Part shown: positions 62,601-64,000 of the stretch, piece after piece
How positions within the stretch are numbered: the first letter of the stretch is position 1
How the letters are laid out: every line of letters begins with the position of its first letter
Assembly: GCF_028476545.1 (NCBI RefSeq)
Contig: NW_026732709.1
Location: 74,501-138,500, forward strand
Length of the DNA: 64,000 bases
Direction: 5' to 3'
From: Physella acuta
Taxonomy: Eukaryota; Mollusca; Gastropoda; Physidae
Translations under genes and position numbers: made by a program
The notes under the pieces: generated by a model
Seen by the model: the letters and a program-made list of their open reading frames with translations, nothing else
Told to the model about the DNA's origin: nothing
Database searches by the model: none

Positions 62601-64000
62601 TTCCCAAGCTTAACCTGTTTTTTTTTTTTAATTTTTAAATTAATATTCAGTTTACAGTTTATTAATATTCAGTTATACATTTGCATTCTTCTACCCAAAA
62701 GTTGAAAAAAAAAAAAGTTTAAAAAACAATGGTGTGTGGAAACAAAATCACAAACTGACTAAAAACCAAACTTATATCTCAACACTCCATTAAAGTATTG
62801 TTTCTTTTAGACTTTTTGTCTCCAGGGAGAGGGGGATGCCTGGAAGAAACTTTGCATTAAAGATACATATTTGACTCTTTTTTTTGGACTTTAAAAAATT
62901 ACCCGCACCTTTTAATTTAAATATTTGAAAACTTTCCGAGATGGAGCTAAAAAAAATAGAAAAGGACAATGTAAAGAATCTGCAAGACTGCGCTGACCTA
63001 ACGACCACACTTTTGTAATTAAACAGCAGTGAATGGGCTGGTCCCAGTTAAAAAAAAATACCCTGGTCTCTCTTTTGTTCACGTTAATGGAAGAAGCGTG
63101 TAGAGCGTCAAAAGAACACACACACACACCGCCATTACCATTGACTCAACAGCAAGGCTAAGATGGAAAAACAGAGAGGGAAAAACTGAAAGTCGACAAG
63201 CGTCATTGATTCACTTCCGTTACTACTGCAAGTGGAAGCGAAGGCCAAGGTCAATACCTTTTTTTAAAGAAACAAGTGGAGAGAATTCTATAATTAGATT
63301 CTACAGTGCATCGTTATGATCTACGAATTGATTTGTCTTACAAAGTGAAAGTAAAAAGTGAAGTTCCTTTTCGAACCTGTTTCTTTGACCTCGACATATG
63401 AATAGTGTACGATGCACAGCCGCCTTTACTTTGCCTAACGTGAGTGAGGTACCCATCAGAATTGGGTAGACTCGGCGACGTTCTACGGACTTGAACCCGG
63501 ATATTCGAATTCTAGACTTTCGGGTTAGCACTTGTACGCTCTACCATTCGACCACACGGTGCCTACATGATATATAAACGCCAGTACACAGAACTAAAAC
63601 TTGCAATTACTACAGACAACTACTATACGCACTACAGTGAGAACGACAACAAGTATAGTTGTTATGTACCACTAAAGTATCAGCTCCCAAGATGTGGATT
63701 ACCTAAGAAAACAGCCCCCCCCCCCACACACACTTCAATTAGATTCTAAATCCAGACAATTTAGGAAGAGGAAGACACGTCCCTGGAGAGTTGAAGATTG
63801 TACACATTAAACACCGGAGGAGGAGACTGGCAATCGTTAGAGATCCTACACCCACGTCCCACAAGTCGGACTTTTTTTTTTCGGTCTTTGGGATCAATTT
63901 CATTAGGACTCGCATAGTTTTATTCTTTCTTTCCTTGGCAGAAAATAACATACTTAAATAAACATGAAGGATCTTTAACTCAATTTCTATTTTTTTTAAA
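62601..64000. other. Right edge, no recognised gene apart from a SINE
   Basis: 62601-63372 and 63563-64000 are mixed AT-rich DNA. A short piece at 62795-62835 (tgtttcttttagactttttg) weakly resembles the 300-bp block of the hAT-like element. Confidence 0.35.
63373..63562 (-). mobile_element. tRNA-derived SINE, copy h
   Basis: Contains tttgacctcgacatatgaat, cctttactttgcctaacgtg, ggtacccatcagaattgggt and a clear reverse B box region (cttgaacccgg). Head ends acgctctaccattcgaccac. Confidence 0.8.

Overview
The window is animal nuclear DNA: A+T-rich, intron-rich, with GT-AG introns (one GC-AG), tRNA-derived SINEs, hAT-type DNA transposons and many minisatellites. Protein content and repeat style fit a mollusc, probably a gastropod. 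That is inference; no single feature fixes the species.

Two protein genes are recognisable, in convergent orientation. (1) Plus strand, 649-4717: the 3' part of a multi-LIM muscle protein (Mlp84B / CSRP class). Its LIM modules are each built from the same three exons of about 150, 94 and 100 bp. One partial and three complete modules are present; the 5' end lies off the left edge. (2) Minus strand, from 13623 up to 22320 and probably to 59017: MOB2, the coactivator/regulator of NDR (STK38-type) kinases. Four exons are certain. A very short first coding exon at 59007-59017 fits in phase and has a strong donor, giving a 323-residue protein with all four zinc ligands and an extra Ser/Pro-rich tail.

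Layout: 1-4717 LIM exons and introns; 4718-about 9205 T-rich 3' UTR or downstream DNA of the LIM gene; about 9206-9754 a short convergent gap; about 9755-13622 a long 3' UTR of MOB2, A-rich on the plus strand; 13623-22320 MOB2 exons with repeat-rich introns; 22321-59006 a putative first intron of about 37 kb with no recognised gene; 59007-59190 putative 5' exon and CpG-rich promoter; 59191-64000 upstream DNA with a promoter-abutting minisatellite and three SINE copies.

The striking property of the window is its intronic repeat load. More than 15 unrelated minisatellites (units 17-49 bp) lie mostly in MOB2 introns, together with (AT)n, a tetranucleotide array and long G/C homopolymers. Most long open frames on both strands here are by-products of arrays whose unit length is a multiple of three. 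The plainest mobile elements are two hAT-like insertions with perfect 8-bp target duplications, one of them inside a SINE-containing repeat. The most unexpected signal is eight exact copies of the CREB/ATF palindrome TGACGTCA, all inside the putative first MOB2 intron. No virus-like element with recognisable coding parts was seen.
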